Source of the DNA: Clostridia bacterium
Lineage (GTDB): Bacteria > Bacillota > Clostridia > Oscillospirales > CAG-272
Direction: 5' to 3'
Assembly (NCBI GenBank): GCA_017473085.1
Contig: JAFUNF010000006.1
Location: 298,908 to 362,907 of the forward strand
Length of the DNA stretch: 64,000 nucleotides
Below, piece after piece: positions 1 through 7,919 of the stretch. The position numbers and the translations under genes are program-made. Numbering within the stretch: the stretch's first letter is position 1; every line of letters begins with the position of its first letter. Under the pieces are notes generated by a model. It did not search any database and was not told the DNA's origin. It saw nothing but the letters and a program-made list of their open reading frames with translations.

Positions 1-213
1 CAATTGAAGCACAGAATATGTAGCCGATGTTAAAAGCCCCCACTTAGTTCCATACATATAGGCAATTAAGACAATCGGCAGCATACTCGCTATTGTAAAT
101 CCACCACCAAATGGTAGATTTAAAAACGGAATTAATCCGCAAATAAATGCTATAGATACAGCTATAGCTAGCATAATTGCCGAGGTTGTTAGTCGTTTTG
201 TGTTTGTGTTCAT
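1..213 (-). CDS. thiT: Thiamine transporter ThiT, S component (3' part cut by window edge)
   Basis: The first 71 residues of an integral membrane protein are visible; the rest lies beyond base 1. They hold one hydrophobic helix and the segment GGGFTIASMLPI, which matches the thiamine-binding ECF S component ThiT (YuaJ). ThiT captures thiamine at the membrane and works with the shared EcfAA'T energising module, not seen here. The ATG at 211-213 follows AAGGAG. The gene sits behind a TPP riboswitch with a terminator, so thiamine diphosphate should shut it off, and the thiamine kinase gene lies immediately upstream on the same strand. Confidence 0.85.
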   Translation of the reverse strand, partial: MNTNTKRLTTSAIMLAIAVSIAFICGLIPFLNLPFGGGFTIASMLPIVLIAYMYGTKWGLLTSATYSVLQL

Positions 214-227
214 AAAATTCTCCTTAG

Positions 228-267
228 AAATAAAATTTACCGCACAGAAAAATATCCGTGCGGTAAA
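228..267 (-). terminator. Intrinsic terminator of the TPP riboswitch
   Basis: A 10-bp perfect stem (TTTACCGCAC / GTGCGGTAAA) followed on the minus strand by TTTTATTT lies between the TPP aptamer and the thiT start codon. It is the expected expression platform, terminating when TPP is bound. Confidence 0.85.
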
Positions 268-282
268 CATATCCCATAAGTT

Positions 283-375
283 GAATAATATCTCCCTCCG
301 ACGGCATTATCCGTATCAGGTTAAAGGGTTTGGACTACGTCCATCTCAGCCTTTCAGCACCCCTGAATATTCTTT
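283..375 (-). promoter_or_regulatory. TPP (THI element) riboswitch
   Basis: Read on the minus strand, the conserved blocks appear in order: GGGGTGCTG, GGCTGAGATGG, ACCCTTTAACCTGAT, GGATAATGCC and GGAGGGA. These are the thi-box aptamer signatures that bind thiamine diphosphate. Outer AATATTC / GAGATATT sequences can close helix P1. It is preceded by a consensus promoter and followed by a terminator hairpin and thiT. Confidence 0.95.
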
Positions 376-390
376 TGTACGACGTAATGA

Positions 391-419
391 ATTATAGCAC
401 CATTTTATTCGAATGTCAA
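391..419 (-). promoter_or_regulatory. Consensus promoter for the thiT leader
   Basis: TTGACA at 414-419 and TATAAT at 391-396 are separated by exactly 17 bp on the minus strand. The -35 box lies inside the last codons of thiN, so thiT has its own riboswitch-controlled transcript as well as any read-through. Confidence 0.85.
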
Positions 420-1043
420 GTGCAAATCGTAATTTTTCTTAGTTGTATATATCAACAGAACTCCGTTTTCCACAGAAATTATAGATTTTTTACCTATAAA
501 CTCATTGCTAACTCCTAACGCCCTATCGTTGGTTAGTGTGTAATTATCCACCTCATACATTAAACCATTTATACAAACATTATGTGCATTTTCAAGAAAA
601 GAAAAAATAGATATTCTTCCCTCTGCTTCCTTGCTAAAGCTTATTGTTTTATTTTGCATTGCAAACAAAACATTATTTCCATCAACAAATGACACATTTA
701 TACCTTCTTTTGTATAGCAACCAAGTAGTGAGATATTAGCAATTGTATGGTCAAGCATACCACCAATCGCACCATATATAACAATGGTTTTATAACCTTT
801 TTCAACGGCATATTTAATAGCTAAAGCACTATCGGTATCGTCCTTTTTTACAGGATATCTAACAACATTCTCGCACTCTACTTCTCCAGTATAGGAATCA
901 AAGTCACCAATAACGGCATCAGGCACAAGCCCATTTTTTACAAGTGTAAAATATCCCCTATCCGCCCCTATCACAAGGTCTGTTTTATCTGGTACAAAAG
1001 CAGGCTTGCAATCTAATGCACAAACAATATAACAAGTATTCAT
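405..1043 (-). CDS. thiN: Thiamine pyrophosphokinase
   Basis: This 212-residue protein transfers pyrophosphate from ATP to thiamine to give the cofactor TPP in the cytoplasm. Family motifs are in order: GADRG (about 27), GDFDS (about 46), KKDDTDSALA (about 66) and YGAIGGMLDH (about 90), which bind Mg-ATP and thiamine. Length is normal for bacterial ThiN. Its consensus promoter lies just upstream. With thiT downstream it makes a salvage unit: import thiamine, then activate it. Confidence 0.93.
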   Translation of the reverse strand: MNTCYIVCALDCKPAFVPDKTDLVIGADRGYFTLVKNGLVPDAVIGDFDSYTGEVECENVVRYPVKKDDTDSALAIKYAVEKGYKTIVIYGAIGGMLDHTIANISLLGCYTKEGINVSFVDGNNVLFAMQNKTISFSKEAEGRISIFSFLENAHNVCINGLMYEVDNYTLTNDRALGVSNEFIGKKSIISVENGVLLIYTTKKNYDLHLTFE

Positions 1044-1076
1044 CGTCTACCCTTCTCAATTTCGCTTATATGAAAA

Positions 1077-1105
1077 ATTATACAACAATTAATTCCATTT
1101 GTCAA
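1077..1105 (-). promoter_or_regulatory. Consensus promoter for thiN
   Basis: On the minus strand TTGACA (1100-1105) and TATAAT (1077-1082) are 17 bp apart, a perfect sigma-A-type promoter about 40 bases before the thiN ATG. Confidence 0.85.
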
Positions 1106-1119
1106 TTGATAAAGAATTG

Positions 1120-3543
1120 CTAACTGCTCTCATACGCATCTGTAATCGTTGTATTGTAGATTAAGTATCTTGCAATATCTAATGCTGCGCCGTTTCGTTC
1201 TCCTGGTTCCTTGGTGTTAAGTGCATCGATAAGCATTCTCTTTACTTCGGCTTGCTTTTTACCCTTTAGCTTTGCAAAGACAGGATTCTTCTCGTCAGCA
1301 AGCTCCACTATACCCATAAGCTCGTCAATTATAGCAATTGCATCCTTGGAGTCGTATTTTTTTAGGAGCATATTGTTTGCAATGTACTTTCTTAGCCTTG
1401 TTACCTCTGCTAAGTAGCTTTCTTCTTTCTTAAACTCCTCGCCTATAAGACCTCTTAAGCTTTCCTTTCTTTGCTCCTCTGCAGCCTCCAGCTTAGCCTC
1501 ATAAGACTTGTTTTTTCTGTTCTCCTCAAGCTTCTGTGCAAGCTCCAAATCATTCGAAACAATACGAAGTCCACCATTCTCGTCCTTAACAAAATCAATG
1601 CCAAGCTCGTCCCATGTTGCCCTTTTGGAGTAGCGGATATCGGGGTTACCAGTTGGGGTTTTATTTGTAATATTTTTAATTTGGTTTTTCTTAAATGCTA
1701 CATACTGGTTATGTGTATTAGCTCCATCGAAGGTGTTTAACGCTATTACTCCGTCGTATCCCTTTGACTTCGCGTAATCAATATCGTCGAGTATTTGCTT
1801 ATCAAAGCCTCCCTCATAATCAATTACGTATGGATTTTCAAGATTTAGATAAACGGTTTTAGTTTTGCTTCCATAATCCTTGCTTGCTTCTATACTGTCA
1901 GTAAAGAAAAACTCATTAAAGCCACTATTACTCTTAAAAATATTGAAATCATTTTCAGTGCCGTGATACACCACTAACAAATTTCCGTCTTTATCACGTA
2001 CCTTACTATTGGCAAAGTATTCTGCTTGTTTATCGGTTAATTGGTTACCTTGACTATCTTTTAGGGCTCTATTCCCTTGTCGATTTTTACTGCTGCTCTC
2101 ACTATCTCCGTCTCGGTCGCTTGTAAGTCGTTCTCGCCTATCAGTTTCGACTCTATCCAGTCGAACCATTTTTGAACCTTTTCCTCCGTGTTCAATTTGA
2201 GGGCTAATAGCACCTGGTTCTCCTCCGATAAAGATTTGATTTCGGCTATTGTCACTATCATATCCATTAGAGGTTGAAAGTATCGACTTGATTTTTCCAA
2301 TATATCCATTCTCATTTATCTCCTTAAAAATCGATTTAACCTTGGTTTTTGACAAATATTCTTCAACTTGATAATTATTTTCTGCATCGTCAAATTTTTC
2401 CACAAGATACCATCTATCATTCATTGAAATTAATGTTTGGTCTCCAGTTTCTACATCTGGTCGTCTCGCCCACCATACTGCAAGACGGTGTGCCTCACTC
2501 CACGTCTCCTTTTCGCCCGGAAAATTCTTGTGCAAAAAGCTAATTCTATTATACCTCTCATTGCTCTCATTGTCAACATTTCCAAGTTCATTTCCCTCCC
2601 TCTCGTCGTCCATGGCGCCGATGTCGGAAAGCTTAACACCACCTCTACGGTTGTCTATGGCTTTACCAAATTTGCTTGCAAGCTTATTCAAATACCTTAT
2701 GCTGTCTTTGCTCAAGTCAGCATTTTTTGTTTTTATAAGGCCCACAATTGAGTGGTATATCTTCTTTACAAGGCTATCGTTTCTGTGAGCAAGCTTTTCA
2801 ATAAAGTAATCATTTCCAAGAAGGTCGCCCATAAGGTCAGCGCTTACCTCTGTATCAATGATATACTCTCCTGCTTTTTCACTTCTGCCCTCAAGGTCGT
2901 CGCCATAAAGCATTGTTGTCTTAAATTTCCTTAGCCTTACGTCTCCTATTATGTCAAGCACCTCTTGTGGTGTCTTCTCGTCCCTGGCTATTTCGTCAAG
3001 AGTCTTCATTAGCTCATAATAAGCCTTAGTGCCCTCCGTTGTATGAGTAACCTCGTGGAGTGCAACTGCCTTTGCTATCGCTTCCTGATTGATATTTGCT
3101 TTATTGTTGACATATATTATGTCCTCGTCAGGATTGTATAGTGCATCTCCTGCCACTTCCTCGTTGGTAATAACAACGTTTGCACCCTCTCCAATAGTCT
3201 TTTCGACTGTACTCTTTACAGTCTTAGCCCCCTCGCTAACTACCTCACTTGACTTGACAGGTGCATACTTGACTACACCCGACACAGCTCTTATATTGCT
3301 TGAAACTGCCTCTTGGTTTAAATCCTTAGCAATAGCATTGCTCTTTACGTTTCCCTTATCGTCAAACGCATTTTTTAATGGTCCTATGCTCTCAAGGTAA
3401 TTTGCACGTGAGCCTGCGTCAAGCTTAGTAATATTCTTCGACATTTCGTTCAAGCTCATTGCAATAGCCTTGTCATATTTTGCATTTTTAACTGCGTCCT
3501 TGCCATAGTTCTTCGATACCTCTTGTATGTACCATTTATTCAA
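1120..3543 (-). CDS. Orphan phage-type polyvalent protein: metallopeptidase plus ADP-ribosyltransferase-like domain
   Basis: An 807-residue multidomain protein unlike its housekeeping neighbours. Residues 150-260 hold a zinc-peptidase signature, ALHEVTH (163-167), followed by TEVSADLMGDLLG (about 231-243), whose glutamate could be the third metal ligand. Residues 320-400 look like a 'large polyvalent protein' linker domain. Residues 500-640 match the ADP-ribosyltransferase-like fold of polyvalent proteins: VVYHGT (524-529), FFFTDS, KDYG, VYLNLENPYVIDYEGG, YDGVIALN. The last 150 residues are charged and probably coiled coil. Such proteins are carried by phages and conjugative elements and enter the host cell with the DNA. 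No portal, capsid, integrase or transposase gene flanks it. I see no Shine-Dalgarno sequence before the ATG, so the N-terminus may be truncated or misplaced. The exact biochemical role is not established. Confidence 0.7.
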   Translation of the reverse strand: MNKWYIQEVSKNYGKDAVKNAKYDKAIAMSLNEMSKNITKLDAGSRANYLESIGPLKNAFDDKGNVKSNAIAKDLNQEAVSSNIRAVSGVVKYAPVKSSEVVSEGAKTVKSTVEKTIGEGANVVITNEEVAGDALYNPDEDIIYVNNKANINQEAIAKAVALHEVTHTTEGTKAYYELMKTLDEIARDEKTPQEVLDIIGDVRLRKFKTTMLYGDDLEGRSEKAGEYIIDTEVSADLMGDLLGNDYFIEKLAHRNDSLVKKIYHSIVGLIKTKNADLSKDSIRYLNKLASKFGKAIDNRRGGVKLSDIGAMDDEREGNELGNVDNESNERYNRISFLHKNFPGEKETWSEAHRLAVWWARRPDVETGDQTLISMNDRWYLVEKFDDAENNYQVEEYLSKTKVKSIFKEINENGYIGKIKSILSTSNGYDSDNSRNQIFIGGEPGAISPQIEHGGKGSKMVRLDRVETDRRERLTSDRDGDSESSSKNRQGNRALKDSQGNQLTDKQAEYFANSKVRDKDGNLLVVYHGTENDFNIFKSNSGFNEFFFTDSIEASKDYGSKTKTVYLNLENPYVIDYEGGFDKQILDDIDYAKSKGYDGVIALNTFDGANTHNQYVAFKKNQIKNITNKTPTGNPDIRYSKRATWDELGIDFVKDENGGLRIVSNDLELAQKLEENRKNKSYEAKLEAAEEQRKESLRGLIGEEFKKEESYLAEVTRLRKYIANNMLLKKYDSKDAIAIIDELMGIVELADEKNPVFAKLKGKKQAEVKRMLIDALNTKEPGERNGAALDIARYLIYNTTITDAYESS

Positions 3544-3573
3544 GATAATACATAATAATATTGCACATTATTG

Positions 3574-3602
3574 TTGACATTGTGCGTCAAAAGTTATATA
3601 AT
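3574..3602 (+). promoter_or_regulatory. Consensus promoter for the FAD oxidoreductase gene
   Basis: TTGACA (3574-3579) and TATAAT (3597-3602) with a 17-bp spacer. An inverted repeat, TTGAC with GTCAA seven bases apart, overlaps the -35 box and spacer and could be an operator, although half of it is the -35 consensus itself. Confidence 0.85.
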
Positions 3603-3634
3603 TTATATATATAATAATATATAGCGAGGTCATT

Positions 3635-4930
3635 ATGACATATATCGAAAAACAAAAAGAAGTTCCCGTTAAGGGAGAATATGATGTAATCGTAGTAGGC
3701 TCAGGGCCTGCTGGAATTGGTGCTGCGCTTGGTGCAGGCCGTTCAGGTGTGAAAACACTTATTATTGAAAATTGCGGTTCTCTTGGTGGTATTTCAACCA
3801 CAGGCTTAATGAGCCACTTTACTGGCACAGTGGGTAACAAAATATATTGGGAAGTTTTGAATCGTGCATCTAAGAAGAACAAATATGTAACAGACGAATA
3901 TAACATTACTATCGATCCTGAGCTTCTAAAGGCTACATACATTGAAATGCTTGAGGAAGCTGGTGTAGATATCCTGCTCTATACGTTTGTATGTGATGTT
4001 ATTATGGACGAAAACACCTTAAAAGGAATCATTTGTGAAAACAAGGGTGGACGTTGTGCTTATATGTCTAAGGTTGTTGTTGACTGTACGGGTGACGGCG
4101 ACGTTGCATTTAAGAGTGGTGCTGACTTCACTCTTGGACGAGAAAGTGACAACAAAATGCAACCTGCCACACTTATGTTCAAGATAGGTGGTGTTGATAC
4201 CGAAAGAGCCGTTTTTCCACCTTCCTTTGAAACTCTTGTACCAACAGAAAAGGGCGAGCTACAAGCTCTTGCAAAAAAGATACTCCCCCACCCTGCCGGT
4301 CACGTTCTTTTATACCCTTCCACACTCCCCGGAATTGTTACCTGCAATATGACAAATGCAATCAATATAGACGGCACTACCGCTGAGGGTTTAACCAAAG
4401 CAGAGTTAGAATGTAGAAAACAAATGGAACCAATAATTAATTTTTTAAGAGAGTATGCACCCGGCTATGAAAACTGCTTTATCATTAGTGCCGCTTCTCT
4501 AATAGGAATACGAGAAACCAGACATTTTAAAGGTGTTAAAACTATTACGGAAAACGATATATTAAACGCTAAGCAATTCGAGGATTGGGTTGTATATGGT
4601 GCACACTTTAATTTTGACGTTCATAACATTTCAGGTGCAGGATTAGACGAAACCGGTTGTCAAAAGCATTTTGTTCAAAAAAATGGTTATACAATCCCTT
4701 ATGGATGCTTAGTGCCCGAAAAGATTGATGGCCTTTTGCTATCAGGCAGGAACATTTCTGGCACTCACATGGCACACTCAAGTTATAGAGCAATGCCAAT
4801 ATGTCTTGCTATTGGTTGGGCAGGAGGCGTTGCTGCAGCTCTGTCTGTTAAAAATGCTACCTTGCCACGAAATATATCTCCCTCACAAATACAACAAGCT
4901 GAATCTACCTACAATTTTAAGAAAATTTAA
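3635..4930 (+). CDS. FAD-dependent oxidoreductase (FAD_oxidored family)
   Basis: A 431-residue cytosolic flavoprotein. The N-terminal Rossmann motif is VIVVGSGPAGIGAALGAGR, followed by GGISTTGLMSHFTG and, near residue 150, VVDCTGDGDVAFKSG, as in the family that includes glucose-inhibited-division-like and HdrA-like FAD proteins. The C-terminal half has DGLLLSGRNISGTHMAHSS, typical of FAD-binding closure. No signal peptide is present. The substrate cannot be told from sequence. It is transcribed alone from a consensus promoter, divergent from the polyvalent gene. Confidence 0.8.
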   Translation: MTYIEKQKEVPVKGEYDVIVVGSGPAGIGAALGAGRSGVKTLIIENCGSLGGISTTGLMSHFTGTVGNKIYWEVLNRASKKNKYVTDEYNITIDPELLKATYIEMLEEAGVDILLYTFVCDVIMDENTLKGIICENKGGRCAYMSKVVVDCTGDGDVAFKSGADFTLGRESDNKMQPATLMFKIGGVDTERAVFPPSFETLVPTEKGELQALAKKILPHPAGHVLLYPSTLPGIVTCNMTNAINIDGTTAEGLTKAELECRKQMEPIINFLREYAPGYENCFIISAASLIGIRETRHFKGVKTITENDILNAKQFEDWVVYGAHFNFDVHNISGAGLDETGCQKHFVQKNGYTIPYGCLVPEKIDGLLLSGRNISGTHMAHSSYRAMPICLAIGWAGGVAAALSVKNATLPRNISPSQIQQAESTYNFKKI

Positions 4931-4958
4931 GCAACACATTGTAAAATTTTTTTAGACA

Positions 4959-4988
4959 TTGAATTTTATTTCATTTTTATGCTATAAT
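4959..4988 (+). promoter_or_regulatory. Promoter for the HtrA-like lipoprotein gene
   Basis: TTGAAT (4959-4964), an 18-bp spacer and TATAAT (4983-4988), followed by AAGGAGGATTT before the ATG at 5015. Confidence 0.6.
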
Positions 4989-5014
4989 TCTTTAGAACCT
5001 ATTAAGGAGGATTT

Positions 5015-6409
5015 ATGAAAAATAAGCTTAAGACTTCTCTTGTTCTTGTGGCGTTGATCTTAGTATGTCTTATATTCGGTAGCTGCTCATCGTATTTTTT
5101 ATCCGATTCAAGGTCAATAAAATCTACCGATATAAACGAGCTTGGGGAATTAATTATTTATTACACAGATGGTACCTTTGAAAATCTAGGTGTTGTTGTG
5201 GGCAAGGAAGGCGAGCAAGGTGCTCAAGGTGTAGCCGGAAACGACGGAAAAGACGGTAAGGACGGCGCAAACGGAAAAGATGGTATTGATGGCAAAGATG
5301 GAGTTAATGGTGCCGACGGAAGTATTACCATTATAGATGGCTCCTCTACTGATGCAACTCAAATTGCAATTTCAAAATGCCTATTAAATTCTGTTTCTAT
5401 CGGTTGCACATTTACTAAAATCGAAAACGGATTAACTAGTAGCTATGGTTCCTCAGGCTCTGGAGTTATCTACAAAATTAACAAAGAAGCTGGAGAAGCA
5501 ATTATTGTAACAAATCAGCACGTTGTTTATGATAGCGAAAGCATAACATCAAACGGAATAAGCCCAAGCATCAACGTATATTTGTATGGTTTAGAATATT
5601 CAAATTTCGCTATTGAGGCAACTTACATCGGTGGGTCTGCAAATTATGATATTGCTGTACTCAAGGTAACTAATAGTGATATTATTAAAAATAGCGATTG
5701 TTCCTCTGTTACCATAAGAGATTCCTCTACTGTTTGTGTTGGTGAAGAAACAATTGCCATAGGCAACCCAATGGGCGAGGGTATTGCTGCAACTACTGGC
5801 ATTTTAAGTGTTGATTCTGAGGAAATCGACATGAAATCAATTACTGGCACGGGATCTGTAACTCACAGAGTAATGAGAGTTGATACTCCTATTAACCCTG
5901 GAAACAGTGGTGGTGGACTTTTTGATTCAAACGGTAACCTTATTGGTATTGTAAATGCAAAAAACATTGAAAGTGATGTAGAAAACGTTGGATATGCAAT
6001 TCCTTCAAGCATTGCTATCGGAATTACTGAAAATATTCTCTACTATTGTGATGGTGTGACATCAACAGCACCGATGCGTGCTTTACTAGGCATATCTGTC
6101 GGTTTAGACAATCCTCACGCAGAGTTTGACGCTTCGACAGGAAAAACCTTTATTGTTGAGGATGTAGTGGTACATGGTGTCAATAGCGACAGTGTGGCAA
6201 AAGATATTTTATGTGAAAATGACATATTGAAGTCTGTGTCAATTAACGACGGCGAAGCAATTCAATTGACAAGACAATTTATGATAATTGACGCACTTTT
6301 GTATGCGCACGTAGGAGACACAGTTAACGTAACTTATTTGAACAGCAATCAAGAAGAATGTAATGCCTCATTCGTAATTACAGAAAGTATGCTTCAAGAA
6401 TACCCATAA
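5015..6409 (+). CDS. HtrA-like trypsin-fold serine protease lipoprotein with collagen-like stalk
   Basis: A 464-residue exported protein. The signal peptide ends in a lipobox (FGSC, Cys24), so it should be lipid-anchored outside the membrane. Residues 63-104 are about fourteen consecutive Gly-X-Y triplets rich in GKD, a bacterial collagen-like segment that probably acts as a rigid spacer. The S1C/HtrA protease domain follows: TNQHVV (His169), NYDIAVLKV (Asp212) and NPGNSGGGLF (Ser298) give an intact catalytic triad. The C-terminal 110 residues resemble a PDZ domain. Likely role is quality control or processing of surface proteins. HtrA proteins are usually anchored by a transmembrane helix; a lipid anchor plus collagen stalk is unusual. 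It has its own promoter and terminator. Confidence 0.85.
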   Translation: MKNKLKTSLVLVALILVCLIFGSCSSYFLSDSRSIKSTDINELGELIIYYTDGTFENLGVVVGKEGEQGAQGVAGNDGKDGKDGANGKDGIDGKDGVNGADGSITIIDGSSTDATQIAISKCLLNSVSIGCTFTKIENGLTSSYGSSGSGVIYKINKEAGEAIIVTNQHVVYDSESITSNGISPSINVYLYGLEYSNFAIEATYIGGSANYDIAVLKVTNSDIIKNSDCSSVTIRDSSTVCVGEETIAIGNPMGEGIAATTGILSVDSEEIDMKSITGTGSVTHRVMRVDTPINPGNSGGGLFDSNGNLIGIVNAKNIESDVENVGYAIPSSIAIGITENILYYCDGVTSTAPMRALLGISVGLDNPHAEFDASTGKTFIVEDVVVHGVNSDSVAKDILCENDILKSVSINDGEAIQLTRQFMIIDALLYAHVGDTVNVTYLNSNQEECNASFVITESMLQEYP

Positions 6410-6414
6410 ATAAC

Positions 6415-6452
6415 AAAAAATGCTACACAAGGCAAATTGTGTAGCATTTTTT
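6415..6452 (+). terminator. Intrinsic terminator after the protease gene
   Basis: A long stem beginning TGCTACACAA and closing TTGTGTAGCA with six or more Ts after it, starting five bases past the stop codon. The A-rich 5' flank makes it potentially bidirectional. Confidence 0.9.
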
Positions 6453-6470
6453 AGTGAAATATAGTTAAAT

Positions 6471-6508
6471 TTGTTAACATTTGTTAATAAATAAGCTTTT
6501 TTGTTAAC
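6471..6508. repeat. Phased TTGTTAAC/T direct repeats upstream of the glycosyltransferase promoter
   Basis: TTGTTAAC at 6471, TTGTTAAT at 6481 and TTGTTAAC at 6501 start 10 and 20 bases apart, so all lie on the same helical face. The last copy extends to the palindrome TTGTTAACAA. The block ends 18 bp before the -35 box, a typical activator or repressor position. Confidence 0.6.
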
Positions 6509-6525
6509 AAATTAGTGTTATATTA

Positions 6526-6554
6526 TTGACAATTTACTCAGTTTGTGATAGAAT
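6526..6554 (+). promoter_or_regulatory. Promoter for the glycosyltransferase gene
   Basis: TTGACA (6526-6531), 17-bp spacer, TAGAAT (6549-6554). The roughly 95-base leader contains a small TTGTTG/CAACAA hairpin before the AAGGAG ribosome-binding site. Confidence 0.8.
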
Positions 6555-6653
6555 AAATTGAAAATCTTCTTATTGTTGTGTGCAACAAAAACCTACTGTT
6601 TTGATTTGATAATTTAGTCAACAAAAGGGTTCTTATTAACAAGGAGAAAATTT

Positions 6654-7856
6654 ATGAATAACACAAAAAAAATCCGTGTTTTGATTACATATATAGAATC
6701 AGGTATGGGACACATCGTCTCTGCTCGTGCAATATCAGATGCATTACGCAGTAAATATAATGACTCATTTGAAGTAATTGAAAAGCATGTTTTGCGTGAT
6801 AGTGATAGCGATATTCTTAAAAAATATGAAAGATTTTTAGTTTCAGAAGTAAAAAAGCATTCTCTTCTTCCAGGATATTGTGCTTTACAAATGGCATCAA
6901 TGCACCTTTTTGGCTCTAAAAATACACTAAGATTTGTCCACAATTGCGTTTACAAGAAGCAAACTCTTGCTCTATTGGACGAATACAAAAAATATAATCC
7001 TGACATTATTGTATGCACCCACTATTTTTGTCTATTCGCAGCAAATGAGTACAGAAATAAAATTTCCCCCAATACACTTGTTGTTAATTATTGTCCTGAC
7101 AATAATGTACATGGTTGGTGGGATAATCGTGCAGACAGGTTATATACTAACAATCCCAAAGCAACCGCTGACGCATATAAGCAAAAATTTACAAAAGACC
7201 AAGTGCTTGAAGCCTTCTACCCTGTTCGCGACAGTGTTTTGAATGTTACAGAAAGCAAAACCTATTACAGAGAAAAGTTTGGATTGCCACAGGACAGCTT
7301 CACAATAGTAGTTGCTAACGGTCTTTACGCTTTCAATAAAACAAAGCGAATTTGCAACGAAATTATGAAAAGCGATAAACCCATCACTCTTTGCATTCTG
7401 GCAAGTAGCAGTAAAAAAATTAAAAATTATTTTGATAGCATAACTTTAAATGTTAAACCAAATATAACACTAAAAACCTTTGGATATTTAGAAAATGCTC
7501 CTGAGCTATATGCTGCAGCTGATTTGTTTTTGACCAAGGGCGGTCCAAATGCTATTCTTGACAGTGTTACAGTTGGTACTCCTGTACTTGTTGATTTCTG
7601 TGCTTCTCCCATTGAACGCTCCACAACAAAGTTATTTGTACATAACAAGGGATGTGGTCTGGAAATTAAAACAGCTAAGGGGATAAGGGCCAAGATCGAA
7701 GAATTTGCCACAAATCCAAACACTTTGGATCACTACAAGGAAGCAACTATGTTTTTTGATAAATCAAAAAATGGTGCATTAACAATAGCTGATGATATTT
7801 ATAAATTATCTGTTGATAAATTTGGTCTAAAAATTAATGCTGATTCATTAGTATAA
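6654..7856 (+). CDS. Glycosyltransferase, MGDG synthase / MurG-like family (GT28)
   Basis: A 400-residue GT-B protein. The N-terminal domain has the diagnostic SGMGHIVSARAISDAL (about 16-31), as in diacylglycerol beta-glucosyl/galactosyltransferases and MurG. The C-terminal nucleotide-sugar domain has VVANGLYAFNK, GYLENAPELYAAADLFLTKGGPN and the GGPN turn that in GT28 enzymes contacts the donor. It probably adds sugars to a membrane diacylglycerol anchor from a UDP-sugar, making glycolipid or a lipoteichoic-acid anchor. It is monocistronic, with a consensus promoter, upstream phased repeats and a terminator. Donor and acceptor are inferred. Confidence 0.8.
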   Translation: MNNTKKIRVLITYIESGMGHIVSARAISDALRSKYNDSFEVIEKHVLRDSDSDILKKYERFLVSEVKKHSLLPGYCALQMASMHLFGSKNTLRFVHNCVYKKQTLALLDEYKKYNPDIIVCTHYFCLFAANEYRNKISPNTLVVNYCPDNNVHGWWDNRADRLYTNNPKATADAYKQKFTKDQVLEAFYPVRDSVLNVTESKTYYREKFGLPQDSFTIVVANGLYAFNKTKRICNEIMKSDKPITLCILASSSKKIKNYFDSITLNVKPNITLKTFGYLENAPELYAAADLFLTKGGPNAILDSVTVGTPVLVDFCASPIERSTTKLFVHNKGCGLEIKTAKGIRAKIEEFATNPNTLDHYKEATMFFDKSKNGALTIADDIYKLSVDKFGLKINADSLV

Positions 7857-7860
7857 ACAT

Positions 7861-7890
7861 AAAAAAAGCTACCCAAGGGTAGCTTTTTTT
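7861..7890. terminator. Bidirectional terminator between convergent genes
   Basis: AAAAAAAGCTACC, a CAAG loop and GGTAGCTTTTTTT form a perfect hairpin with T tracts on both strands, serving the glycosyltransferase and the convergent RsgI-like gene. Confidence 0.9.
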
Positions 7891-7919
7891 GCATCAACTC
7901 AAGGTTATTTAGGGAGAGA

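Noticed and set aside
2061-2315. 84-residue minus-strand frame inside the polyvalent gene
   Set aside because: Alternative frame of the larger gene; sequence has no recognisable family and no ribosome-binding site.
1120-3543. Complete prophage or integrative element
   Set aside because: Only one polyvalent gene is present; no integrase, structural genes, or flanking direct repeats were seen.
5200-5330. Tandem DNA repeat in the protease gene
   Set aside because: The repetition is at protein level (Gly-X-Y); codons vary, so it is a collagen-like domain and not a DNA satellite.
6471-6508. Rex operator (TTGTTAA-N4-TTAACAA)
   Set aside because: The repeats are direct, not inverted with a four-base gap, so the clostridial Rex consensus is not met.
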